Origin: Gordonia sp. (in: high G+C Gram-positive bacteria)
GTDB taxonomy: Bacteria; Actinomycetota; Actinomycetes; Mycobacteriales; Mycobacteriaceae
Direction: 5' to 3'
DNA: 37,596 bases
Assembly (NCBI RefSeq): GCF_020438995.1
Contig: NZ_JAGQTN010000316.1
Span: forward strand, 1 to 37,596
Of this stretch, positions 1 to 7,057 are shown one piece after another (the first letter of the stretch is position 1; each line of letters starts with the position of its first letter). The notes below the pieces were generated by a model. The model was not told the DNA's origin. It ran no database searches and saw only the letters and a list, made by a program, of their open reading frames with translations. Position numbers and translations under genes: made by a program.

Positions 1-3
1 CTT

Positions 4-59
4 CTTGATCCCTGAGGCCGTTGCGAGGAACGAGCGAGGGCCGCGTTGGGTCCGGTGAG
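4..59 (+). repeat. Intergenic repeat, forward copy, at 3' end of thioesterase gene
   Basis: This copy begins with TTGATCCCTGAGGC and ends with GGGTCCGGTGA. The same element is at 6285-6340 and 13132-13187, and inverted at 6101-6160 and 12719-12774. As in the other copies, the GGTGA end faces the stop codon of the neighbouring gene, here the minus-strand thioesterase ending at 73. It differs from the other copies at several bases in the middle. Its left edge lies at the window boundary, so a partner copy may exist just outside. It contains no coding sequence. Confidence 0.8.
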
Positions 60-72
60 ATGACGGCCTGGC

Positions 73-684
73 TTACGCCGAACCCGGCCGCAAGACCACG
101 AACAGCCCGTGTGCCTCGGCGCACAGACGCTCGCCGTGCCGGATCTCGCCGGTGAGGTACCGTTTGCGGCCCTCCTCGCGGTCGAACCGCACGATCACGT
201 CCAGGTCGGTGTCGACGGGGGTGACGCTGCGGTAGTCGACGTGCAGATATGCGGTGCGGGCGATGGGCCGCCCGTGCGAGTTGGCGAACCGGCCGAGCGC
301 GTCGTCGAACAGCAGCGGGATGGCGCCGCCGTGTGCGGCGTTGTTTCCGCCGAGGTAGTGCCGGCCGAATCGGACGGTGCCCCGTGACTGAGTCTCGGTC
401 TCGGATTCGACATGCACCACGGGCACGAGCGTCTGCCCACGCCCGGGCGCATTGAGCCTGCCCGACAACTGCGACCATTCGTCGGTCTCGGCAGGTGCCA
501 GCACGTCGATGAGCTGGGCGACCAGCCCCGCCGCGGTGCGGGTCTGCTCGGCGTCGGGTGCGGCGGCGGTGAGCACGTCCTGCAGAACCCGGAACTGCTC
601 AACGAATTCGGCGTAGCCCTCGGGCACCGTGACGGGCGCGGGCTTGTCCCACCAGTTGGGCATGTGCTTGGGCAGTGCTTCCAT
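73..684 (-). CDS. PaaI-type hotdog-fold acyl-CoA thioesterase
   Basis: This 203-aa protein has a single hotdog domain in its C-terminal half (about residues 85-200). The signature NNAAHGGAIPLLFDD (residues 115-128) matches the HGG-x-hydrophobic-x(3)-D pattern of PaaI/YbgC-like thioesterases that hydrolyse acyl- or aryl-CoA thioesters. The first 80 residues form a helical extension that is longer than in minimal PaaI proteins. No signal peptide or membrane segment is visible, so it should be cytosolic. It is the last gene of a minus-strand operon, with its ATG 4 bp beyond the stop of the synthetase-like gene. A thioesterase there could release free CoA from dead-end intermediates or end the pathway. 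The family is clear; the substrate is unknown. Confidence 0.85.
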   Translation of the reverse strand: MEALPKHMPNWWDKPAPVTVPEGYAEFVEQFRVLQDVLTAAAPDAEQTRTAAGLVAQLIDVLAPAETDEWSQLSGRLNAPGRGQTLVPVVHVESETETQSRGTVRFGRHYLGGNNAAHGGAIPLLFDDALGRFANSHGRPIARTAYLHVDYRSVTPVDTDLDVIVRFDREEGRKRYLTGEIRHGERLCAEAHGLFVVLRPGSA

Positions 685-688
685 GGCT

Positions 689-2245
689 CTAGTGCGCTCC
701 TACCTTGGTGATGTCAGCCTTCCCAGGGTATCCACCACCGCCGAACGCGGCGTCGAGGGCGTCGTAGTCGGTCTGCCCGCCCACCGTCGGAAGCGCGTCG
801 ACGAACTCGACGAAGCGCGGCTTCTTGTACGAGGCGATGCGTTCCTTGCAGTAGTCGCGCAGCTCGTCCTCCGATACTGATCCGCCGTCCTCGAGCACGA
901 CGATCGCCTTCACCGACTGCACGAACGCGGGATCGGGAACCCCGATGATCGCTGCGGCCTTGACCGCCGGATGGCTGGTCAGGGCGCCCTCGACCTCCGG
1001 CGGGTAGATGTTCTCGGCTGCCGACTTGATCATCCGCGTCATGGTGCCCAGGAATGCGACGGTCCCGTCGGCTTCCCGGCGACCGGCATCGGTGGTGCGC
1101 CACCACCCGCCGTCGAGGAATCGGGCCTCATTGACCGCCGGCCGGTTCCAGTAGCCCTGGTGCACGGTGTCACCACGCAGCGCGATCTCGCCGATCTCGC
1201 CGTCGGCCACCTCCACGCCGTCGGTATCGACGATCTTGACCTGGGTGAACGGCGACGGCCGCCCCCCGTTGCCGATGCCGGTGGGACCGAACGCCTTGAG
1301 CAGCGCGAGTCCGGTGACCTCGGTCTGCCCGAATCCGCCCGGCCGTTGCGCCCACGCGGAGGTGTCGGCGGGCAGCGCGTCGCCCCACACCGGGCCGAAC
1401 GCGCCGGCTCGCAGCGACGAAAGGTCATGGGCGCCATCGGCGTTGATCGCCCTGATCTCCATGATGGTCGGCGGCATCAGGAACGCCGAGGTGACCTTCT
1501 CCGCGGCCAGGATGCGCAGCACCTCGGGCGCTTCGACGCGGCGCAGGTACACGTTGGTGCCGCCGTGGATGAACACCGGCAGCGAATCGAACTGGAAGTT
1601 CCCGATGTGGAACAGCGGCCCGGAATTGAGGAACACGCACGTCTCGTCGATATCGGTGGCCGCCGAGGTGGCGATCGCCATCGAGATGAGGTTGTGATTG
1701 CTGAGCATCGACCCGCCGGGCTTGTCGATGATGGCCGCCGTGTAGATCACCAGCAGCGCGTCGTCGGCCGAACCCTGTTCCGGCACAGCCTCTGTCGACG
1801 CTACGGCCACCAGCGCGTCGTAGCCGTCGGCGGCGTCGGTGTCGAGCTGGATCCAGGTGCCGGCCGAACTCGCCTGTTCCCGGGCGGCGGCCACGGCGGT
1901 GCCGATCTCCTCGTCCTGCCACACGGTCAGTGCGGGCGCGAGATCGTCGATGACGAACGCCATTTCGTCGCCGGACTGGCGCCAGTTGACCGGGCAGATC
2001 ATCGCGCCCACCCGGCTGGCGGCGATCATCAGCTCCAGGAAGCGGTACGACGACTGCGCCAGCCACAGGATCCGATCGCCGCGCCCCACACCGGAATCGG
2101 CGAGGACGTGCGCCACCTGATTTACTCGGGACTCGAATTGTGGCCAGCTGAACCGGATCTCGCCGTCGACGACGGCCGTGCCGCCGGGATATCGGCGACT
2201 GTTCTCGGTGCAGATGCCGGACAGGGTGAGGTGGGTGCTGGTCAC
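689..2245 (-). CDS. Acyl-CoA synthetase-like protein with altered ATP-binding and catalytic motifs
   Basis: This 518-aa protein has the fold and length of class I adenylate-forming acyl-CoA synthetases (FadD-like). Conserved later motifs include WWRTTDAGR and a SAAENIYPPEVE segment. The phosphate-binding loop, normally YTSGTTGxPKG, reads YTAAIIDKPGG at residues 168-178, so the Ser/Thr and Lys positions are lost. The C-terminal catalytic Lys, normally in a PRTxxGK context, is Gln491 (ALPTVGGQTDYD). Both changes sit in otherwise well-conserved surroundings, so sequencing error is unlikely. It may be a poor ligase, a CoA-ester binding protein or a pseudoenzyme. The GTG start at 2243-2245 overlaps the stop of the DUF35 gene as GTGA. 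Position in a thiolase-like/DUF35/thioesterase operon ties it to CoA-ester metabolism. Confidence 0.85.
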   Translation of the reverse strand: MTSTHLTLSGICTENSRRYPGGTAVVDGEIRFSWPQFESRVNQVAHVLADSGVGRGDRILWLAQSSYRFLELMIAASRVGAMICPVNWRQSGDEMAFVIDDLAPALTVWQDEEIGTAVAAAREQASSAGTWIQLDTDAADGYDALVAVASTEAVPEQGSADDALLVIYTAAIIDKPGGSMLSNHNLISMAIATSAATDIDETCVFLNSGPLFHIGNFQFDSLPVFIHGGTNVYLRRVEAPEVLRILAAEKVTSAFLMPPTIMEIRAINADGAHDLSSLRAGAFGPVWGDALPADTSAWAQRPGGFGQTEVTGLALLKAFGPTGIGNGGRPSPFTQVKIVDTDGVEVADGEIGEIALRGDTVHQGYWNRPAVNEARFLDGGWWRTTDAGRREADGTVAFLGTMTRMIKSAAENIYPPEVEGALTSHPAVKAAAIIGVPDPAFVQSVKAIVVLEDGGSVSEDELRDYCKERIASYKKPRFVEFVDALPTVGGQTDYDALDAAFGGGGYPGKADITKVGAH

Positions 2246-2652
2246 GATGAGGGCTCCGTTTTGCTGGTGGGGGTGAAGGCGGGCAGGGTTGCGTTCTCGA
2301 TGTCGATGAAGTTCACCTGCACGCGCATGCCGATGTGGACGTCGGCCGGGTCGCAGCCGACGATGTTGGTCAGGTAGTTCCAGCCCTCGTCGACGGCGAC
2401 GACGGCCAGCAGGTACGGGTTGTCAAAGTCGGCCGACGGCGGCCGGTGCACCACGGTGAACGTGACGACGGTGCCCAGACCACTGCTCGGTGCGTACGAC
2501 CAGTCGGTGGAAGTCGTTCCGGGAACGCATCGTTCGGGCGGAAAGAAGTATGTTCCGGTGGTATTGCAGCGGGGCACCATCAGCCGGTGTTCGCGGGCGG
2601 AGTCCCAGAACTCCTGGGACAGTACGGTCGGTCGTGCGTCGAGTCTGCGCAT
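2242..2652 (-). CDS. DUF35 OB-fold acyl-CoA-associated protein
   Basis: This 136-aa protein matches the DUF35 family: an N-terminal zinc-ribbon-like segment followed by an OB fold. The core TVVTFTVVHRPP and the later VQVNFIDIE segment are typical. Family members usually have four ribbon cysteines; only Cys29 and Cys42 remain, so metal binding is doubtful. In actinobacteria DUF35 proteins act as partners of thiolase-like (lipid-transfer) proteins, as in the ChsH2-Ltp2 steroid side-chain aldolase complex, where they help position the acyl-CoA. It lies 3 bp after the thiolase-like gene and overlaps the synthetase-like gene by 4 bp, which supports translation in step and a complex with the upstream product. 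The family call is firm; the partner is inferred from position. Confidence 0.88.
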   Translation of the reverse strand: MRRLDARPTVLSQEFWDSAREHRLMVPRCNTTGTYFFPPERCVPGTTSTDWSYAPSSGLGTVVTFTVVHRPPSADFDNPYLLAVVAVDEGWNYLTNIVGCDPADVHIGMRVQVNFIDIENATLPAFTPTSKTEPSS

Positions 2653-2655
2653 GGC

Positions 2656-3822
2656 TCAGCCCTTTCCGAGGACGGCGATCTCGTAGTGACCGGCGGCCGA
2701 GCCGGCATTGGCGGCCAGCGTGATCTGTGGGTCGGCGATCTGGTGGACGGCGGTGCCGCGGAGCTGGCGGACGCATTCGATCACCTTGAGCGTCATCTGC
2801 TGGGTGCCGTTCCACGCGTACGACAGGCAACCGCCATCGGGGTTGACCGGGTGCGGCCCGTCGAGCCCGATGGAGTGGTCGGTCACGTACTGACCGCCCT
2901 CGCCTTCGGTGCAGTAGCCGAGAACCTCCAACTGCCGGATGATCTCGAACGAGTTGGGGTCGTACAGGCTCAGCACGTCGACGTCGGTGGGGGCGATCCC
3001 GGCCAACCGGAAGGCGCGGGCAGCGGCCCGTTCCCCGAGCCTGCCCACCTCGCTGTACGACGGCGGCAGCACATACGCCCCGCCGGCGGCCTCCATCGCG
3101 CCGCCGAGGATCGACACCGGTACGTGTGGCAGGTCGCGGGCCCGTTCCAGGCTGGTCAGCACGACCGCGGCGCCCCCCTCGCCGGTCAGGCAGACGTCCA
3201 GGCGGTGCAGTGGGCTGGCCAGCATCGGCGAGGCCAGGATGTCCGCGGCGGTGTAGGGCCCTTTGCCGAACATCACCGCCTCGGGGTTGGTGCTGCCGTT
3301 GTTGCGGATGGTGGCTGCGACGGTGGCCAACTGCTCCGGTGTGGTGCCGAAGCGGTGCATGTGTTCGGCGGCGACGAGTGCGAACAGGGGCACCACGTAT
3401 CCGCCCCAGACGTCGGTGAACTCGCACGGCTCCATTCCGGGGCCGACGCTCGCGCCGGGACCGAACATCCCGGCCATGCCGCCGCCGACGACGGCCACAT
3501 CGCACAGTCCGGCGTCGATCGCCGAGGCCGCCTTGAGAACGCCGCGCGCGCCGGAGGTGTCGAGCAGTGAATCGCTGACCCAGCTGACGGGGCCGCCGAG
3601 GGCACGCGCCCACGAGGCGCCTTCACCGGGTTCGCCGCCGGGACCGGGCCAGTCGGCGGCCACGCCGTCGACATCGGACGATTGCAGGCCGGCGTCGGCG
3701 ATCGCGCCGAAGACGGCCTCCTGTGCCAGGTCGAGCGACGTGCGGTGGGGAAGACTCCGGCCTTGTTCGGTCGCGTACACGCCGACGATGGCCACATCTC
3801 GCAGGCTCACAGTGGGGGACAC
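2656..3822 (-). CDS. Thiolase-fold lipid-transfer-type protein, Ltp2-like candidate aldolase
   Basis: This 388-aa protein has the thiolase fold of the SCP2-thiolase/lipid-transfer family. The nucleophilic Cys expected in a CxSG context is replaced (DTSG, residues 88-91). The usual HDCF motif reads YDPNSF (287-292), and the GHPxGATG loop reads SYAWNGTQ (334-341). Loss of the Cys and His residues with tyrosines at these loops resembles Ltp2, which works as a retro-aldolase with a DUF35 partner rather than as a thiolase. The next gene is DUF35. A retro-aldol C-C cleavage of a 3-hydroxyacyl-CoA is therefore the best guess. The GTG start at 3820-3822 follows GAGAGGGT with unusually short spacing. 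It is the first gene of its operon, divergent from the PaaK-like gene. Confidence 0.85.
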   Translation of the reverse strand: MSPTVSLRDVAIVGVYATEQGRSLPHRTSLDLAQEAVFGAIADAGLQSSDVDGVAADWPGPGGEPGEGASWARALGGPVSWVSDSLLDTSGARGVLKAASAIDAGLCDVAVVGGGMAGMFGPGASVGPGMEPCEFTDVWGGYVVPLFALVAAEHMHRFGTTPEQLATVAATIRNNGSTNPEAVMFGKGPYTAADILASPMLASPLHRLDVCLTGEGGAAVVLTSLERARDLPHVPVSILGGAMEAAGGAYVLPPSYSEVGRLGERAAARAFRLAGIAPTDVDVLSLYDPNSFEIIRQLEVLGYCTEGEGGQYVTDHSIGLDGPHPVNPDGGCLSYAWNGTQQMTLKVIECVRQLRGTAVHQIADPQITLAANAGSAAGHYEIAVLGKG

Positions 3823-3835
3823 CCTCTCAGGAAGT

Positions 3836-3843
3836 CAATCAGT
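3836..3843. promoter_or_regulatory. CAATCAGT element upstream of the thiolase-like operon
   Basis: CAATCAGT lies 14 bp upstream of the GTG start of the minus-strand operon, in an AT-rich patch that is unusual in this GC-rich window. The same core occurs at 3910-3916, and (as its complement ACTGATTG) at 27307-27314 and 28186-28193; a variant CAATCAAT is at 21554-21561. It is a candidate operator half-site. No promoter hexamers are convincing enough to call here. Confidence 0.4.
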
Positions 3844-3910
3844 ACAAACAACTTAACAATTAACACACGTGGGCGCCACGGGTCGTTTTTGTCCGGTTCT
3901 ATACAGTTTA

Positions 3911-3924
3911 ATCAGTTTACTGAT
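3911..3924. promoter_or_regulatory. Palindromic operator candidate in divergent promoter region
   Basis: ATCAGT-TT-ACTGAT is a perfect inverted repeat with 6-bp arms, in the 182-bp region between the divergent genes starting at 3822 and 4005. It is the most symmetrical of five related elements in the window, the others carrying one clear half-site. TATACAG lies just upstream at 3900-3906 and could be a weak -10. A regulator bound here could control both operons. The GntR/FadR-type protein at 27390-28139 is the leading candidate because the same half-site flanks its own gene. Confidence 0.5.
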
Positions 3925-4004
3925 AGAGTGTGCGCCAGGTCACGACGAGACGGCCGCCGCCCGGCCCGGGCGGTGCCCCGTGAACAGGTCCCACGACCGG
4001 CCCT

Positions 4005-5384
4005 ATGACCAGTCAAACCTCAACAACCGGAGGAAGATTGACCATCCAGAGTGGGCTCGAAGCCGCGAGCCCGGTACCAGATACCGAAGCGCATGAACTG
4101 CTGGAGCCGGAGATCGAACGCGCCCCACGCGACAAGATCGAGGCCGGCCAGGAGGCCGCGGTGCTCGACCTGGTCCGCTACGCCTGGGACAACTCACCGC
4201 TCTATCGCGAGCTGTGGGCCGCCGCCGGCGTCACGCCCGACGACATCACCTCGATCGAGGACTTCACCACCAAGATCCCCACCCTCAGCAAGGCCGACAT
4301 CATCGCCTACCGCGAGCGCACCGGCGACCCCTACGGCGGCCTGCTGTGCGTGCCCGCGACGGAATTGACCTCGCTGACAACCACTTCCGGAACGACCTCG
4401 GCACCAGAGCCGCTGCCGGAGATCTGGACGCAGGCCCCGCCGCTGCCCGCCGCGTCCACGCGCGATCTGTACGGGCACGGACTGCGGCCCGGCGACCGCG
4501 TGCTGGTGCCGGTCGGCAGCTTCCGCAACTACTGGGACGACTTCTACCAGGCGCTCGGTTGCACCCCGGTGTTCGCCGACAGCTGGCTCGGCCAGGGCGA
4601 AGGTCTGCTGCGCGCCATCAAGAAGCACAAGGTCGCCTACCTGCAGACCCACCTGCCGGCGATCATGGAATTCGAGAGGCTCGAGGACAAATACGACCTG
4701 CGCGACTACTTCTCGTCGGTCAAGTTCTTCTCCTACGCGGGCATGCCGATGGGCGAGGCCCTGCGGCGCAAGGTCACCGAGGAGTGGGGCGTCAAGGTGG
4801 TCACTTACACCAGCGCCGGCGACACCGGAACCGCGTGGGAAGGGCCGGGATTCGACGGCTATCAGCTGTGGGAGGACACCATGTTCCCCGAGGTGGTGGA
4901 TCCGGTCACCGACGCCCCCACCCCCGAGGGCGAGATCGGCGAACTGATCGCCACCGACCTCGACAACCGGGCCGCCCCCTACATCCGCTTCCGCTCGGGT
5001 GACCTGGTGCGCGTGAGCCGCGAACCGGATCCGGTGGGCCGCACCCACACCCGCATGTGGGTCCTGGGCCGTCAGGGCGACGAGACGATGATCGACGGCA
5101 AGGCCATCCTCGTCAACGATGTGTGGCGCATCGTCGAAGCCGAACCCGAGCTCAGCGACGGCATGTTCCAGATCATCCGTTCGTCGGGTCCGATGACGCG
5201 GTTGCGGCTGCGGATCGGCTACGCACCCGAACGCACCACCGACGTCGGCGACGTGGAAAGCCGGGTCGTGGCCGCCCTCGAAGCCGGTCTCGGCGTCGGT
5301 GTCGACGCCGCCATGATGACCACCGAAGACATCCTGCAGTACAGCTCCAGCGTCGCCAAGTTCCCCAGGACGGTGAAGGAATGA
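4005..5384 (+). CDS. PaaK-like (phenylacetate-CoA ligase family) adenylate-forming ligase
   Basis: This protein of up to 459 aa belongs to the PaaK branch of AMP-forming ligases, which make aryl- or acyl-CoA from a carboxylate, ATP and CoA. Visible landmarks are YAWDNSPLYRELW near residue 60, the phosphate loop TTTSGTTSAPEPLP near residue 125, SYAGMPMGEALRRK, YTSAGDTGTAWEG and the C-terminal GRQGDETMIDGK region. The length is normal for PaaK. The ATG at 4005 has no obvious ribosome site. A TTG at 4038, in frame, follows GGAGG (4029-4033) by 4 bp and would give 448 aa, so the start is uncertain. The stop overlaps the ATG of the next gene (ATGA), indicating a two-gene operon. The substrate is unknown; an aromatic or cyclic acid would fit the family. 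Confidence 0.88.
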   Translation: MTSQTSTTGGRLTIQSGLEAASPVPDTEAHELLEPEIERAPRDKIEAGQEAAVLDLVRYAWDNSPLYRELWAAAGVTPDDITSIEDFTTKIPTLSKADIIAYRERTGDPYGGLLCVPATELTSLTTTSGTTSAPEPLPEIWTQAPPLPAASTRDLYGHGLRPGDRVLVPVGSFRNYWDDFYQALGCTPVFADSWLGQGEGLLRAIKKHKVAYLQTHLPAIMEFERLEDKYDLRDYFSSVKFFSYAGMPMGEALRRKVTEEWGVKVVTYTSAGDTGTAWEGPGFDGYQLWEDTMFPEVVDPVTDAPTPEGEIGELIATDLDNRAAPYIRFRSGDLVRVSREPDPVGRTHTRMWVLGRQGDETMIDGKAILVNDVWRIVEAEPELSDGMFQIIRSSGPMTRLRLRIGYAPERTTDVGDVESRVVAALEAGLGVGVDAAMMTTEDILQYSSSVAKFPRTVKE

Positions 5385-6091
5385 CACGTCAGACAATGCT
5401 CGAGGCCGCCGCCCGGCTGCCGCGCTCACCCCTCTACGGCATCGGCGTCGCCCGCTCCGGCGACGACTACATCGACTACGAGATCGGCTGGGACGACTTC
5501 GCCCGCGACACCGACTGGGCCCACGCCCAACTGGTGGCGGCTGGGGTGACCGGTGACGACCACGTACTCGTCACGACCCCCAATCACGAAGCGCCGCAGA
5601 TGAGTCCGATCGTGCACGCGCTGCGTCGCATCGGGGCCACCTACACGCCCACTGAGACCTACGGTTGGGACGTCAACCGGTTCCTGTCGATCCTGCGCAG
5701 CTTCCCGGTCACCGTCGTCATCGGTCTCGGCGAGGAGACCCTTGGCGCCATTTCGTCCCAGGTCGACGACCTACGGGCCGAATTCGCCAAGGTGCGTCTG
5801 CTATGGGCCCGCAGTGGCCCGCACGCCACCCTCACCAATGCCGGCATCCCGTCCATCGGACTCGAATTGCTCGGTCCCGCACTGGGTCTGGCCGTCCCCT
5901 CGGCCCCTCACGACCTCCAGGTCAATGCCGCCGAATGGCAGGTCACCGCCGCCGACGACGGCTCCCTGTCGGTCGCCGGCACCCACGCCCGCCACGACCC
6001 CGTCCCCGCCATCCCCACCGGCCTGACAGGCACCCTCACCCAACAGGACGAGAACACCACCCTCGTCCGCATCGGGGGCGCCCCTGCGTGA
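5381..6091 (+). CDS. Half-ligase-like partner of the PaaK-like enzyme, function unknown
   Basis: This 236-aa protein is not one I can name. Residues 57-122 (GVTGDDHVLVTTPNHEAP, then ALRRIGATYTPTETYGWD, then VIGLGEETLGAI) read like the N-terminal subdomain of an adenylate-forming ligase, where a substrate-binding Rossmann-like layer sits. There is no ATP loop, no A8-type hinge and no catalytic Lys. The C-terminal 60 residues are Thr/Pro/Asp-rich without a recognisable motif. The start overlaps the PaaK-like stop as ATGA, so the two are probably made in equal amounts and may form a complex. No signal peptide is visible. It may be a regulatory or substrate-presenting subunit. The reading frame and codon use look genuine; function is unassigned. 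Confidence 0.75.
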   Translation: MTRQTMLEAAARLPRSPLYGIGVARSGDDYIDYEIGWDDFARDTDWAHAQLVAAGVTGDDHVLVTTPNHEAPQMSPIVHALRRIGATYTPTETYGWDVNRFLSILRSFPVTVVIGLGEETLGAISSQVDDLRAEFAKVRLLWARSGPHATLTNAGIPSIGLELLGPALGLAVPSAPHDLQVNAAEWQVTAADDGSLSVAGTHARHDPVPAIPTGLTGTLTQQDENTTLVRIGGAPA

Positions 6092-6100
6092 GAGCCTGGC

Positions 6101-6160
6101 GTCACCTGATCCTTCGTGACCCTCGCTCCTCCGTCGCTTCAGCCTCAGGGATCAAGAAGC
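6101..6160 (-). repeat. Intergenic repeat, inverted copy, after the PaaK-like operon
   Basis: This copy lies 9 bp after the stop at 6091 and reads as the reverse complement of the elements at 4-59, 6285-6340 and 13132-13187. Its gene-proximal side carries GTCACCTGATCCTTCG and its distal side GCCTCAGGGATCAAG. With the forward copy at 6285-6340 it makes a head-to-head pair around the 35-bp array between two convergent genes. Such a pair could form a large hairpin in RNA. Confidence 0.8.
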
Positions 6161-6193
6161 CTGGTCGCGACAGACCACCTTGATTCCTGAGGC

Positions 6194-6298
6194 TGATTGT
6201 TCGTGACCGTCATCTTGATTGCTGGGGTTGATTGTTCGTGACCGTCATCTTGGTTGCTGGGGCTGATTGTTCGTGACCAATCATCTTGATCCCTGAGG
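6194..6298 (+). repeat. Tandem repeat, about 35-bp unit, three copies
   Basis: TGATTGTTCGTGACC begins at 6194, 6229 and 6264, a period of 35 bp. The first two copies end in GCTGGGG; the third runs into the ATCCCTGAGG of the intergenic repeat at 6285-6340. The unit thus looks like a decayed fusion of the repeat's distal end with a short spacer. No open reading frame or spacer diversity is present, so this is not a CRISPR array. It lies in the 282-bp gap between convergent genes. Confidence 0.85.
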
Positions 6299-6340
6299 CC
6301 GTTGCGACGAAGGAGCGAGGGTCGCGAAGGGTCCGGTGAC
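6285..6340 (+). repeat. Intergenic repeat, forward copy, at 3' end of the TetR gene
   Basis: This copy runs from CTTGATCCCTGAGGC to GAAGGGTCCGGTGAC and is nearly identical to the one at 13132-13187. Its GGTGA end faces the stop codon of the minus-strand TetR gene, which ends at 6374. It pairs with the inverted copy at 6101-6160. Confidence 0.85.
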
Positions 6341-6373
6341 CTTTCGCCACCTGACTCCACCGAGGAGCCGCAC

Positions 6374-7057
6374 TCAGCGGGAGTTGTTCTCCGCGACCCG
6401 GACCCGCAGTCCGTCGATGAGGGTTTCGATGCCGAAGTTGTAGTAGTCGGCGCCGTGCAGTTCGTCGAGGTGGGTGACCATCCGGGCCAGGGTCTCGGGC
6501 AACTCCCCGTCGTCGGCCGGCCGCGACACCAGCGTCACCTGGTATCGCCCGAACAGGTACGTGTGAATCATCGAGTATGCCAACAAAACCTGACGCTCCG
6601 AGAGCCCCGCGTCCACCATGATCTCCATGAACGCGTTGACCAACCGCCGGTCGGTCTGCAACATCCGCTGCAGCAATAATCCGGCGATCCCGGGATGCCG
6701 CCGCAGATGGGTGTCGATACCGTCGATCAGCTTGCGCAGCCGCATCTCCCAGGGCCCGCTGTCCGCCGTCGGAATCGCCACGTCCGCGAGCGTTTTCCGG
6801 GCCACCAGGTCGAGTAGTTCCTGCTTGTCGGCGACGTACGAGTACGCTGCCATCTGCGACCGCCCCAACTCCTTCGACAGCCGCCGCATCGACAGCGCGT
6901 CGAGCCCGTCGGACCGGATGACCCGCAGTGCGGCGTCGACGATCTGATCCTCGGTCAGCGTCGCCGGACGCCCCCTGCTCTTCTTTCCGACTGGTTCAGC
7001 GGGCACAGCGGGCAGTGTAGTTGCCTCAGATGCCAAGACGCTCCAGCATCCGTTCAT
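6374..7057 (-). CDS. TetR-family transcriptional regulator
   Basis: The N-terminal helix-turn-helix is clear: LTEDQIVDAALRVIRSDG followed by LSMRRLSKELGRSQMAAYSY and KQELLDLVARK. The C-terminal all-helical domain would bind an effector, likely an acyl-CoA by context. The ATG at 7057 gives 227 aa but overlaps the upstream dehydrogenase gene by 32 bp; a TTG at 7036 preceded by GGAG (220 aa) or a GTG at 7006 (210 aa) are alternatives. A basic stretch (KKSRGRP) precedes the HTH, as often seen in this family. Being co-transcribed with the dehydrogenase-like gene, it probably controls that operon and the divergent amidohydrolase operon through the large palindrome at 8421-8457. That link is inferred. 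Confidence 0.85.
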   Translation of the reverse strand: MNGCWSVLASEATTLPAVPAEPVGKKSRGRPATLTEDQIVDAALRVIRSDGLDALSMRRLSKELGRSQMAAYSYVADKQELLDLVARKTLADVAIPTADSGPWEMRLRKLIDGIDTHLRRHPGIAGLLLQRMLQTDRRLVNAFMEIMVDAGLSERQVLLAYSMIHTYLFGRYQVTLVSRPADDGELPETLARMVTHLDELHGADYYNFGIETLIDGLRVRVAENNSR

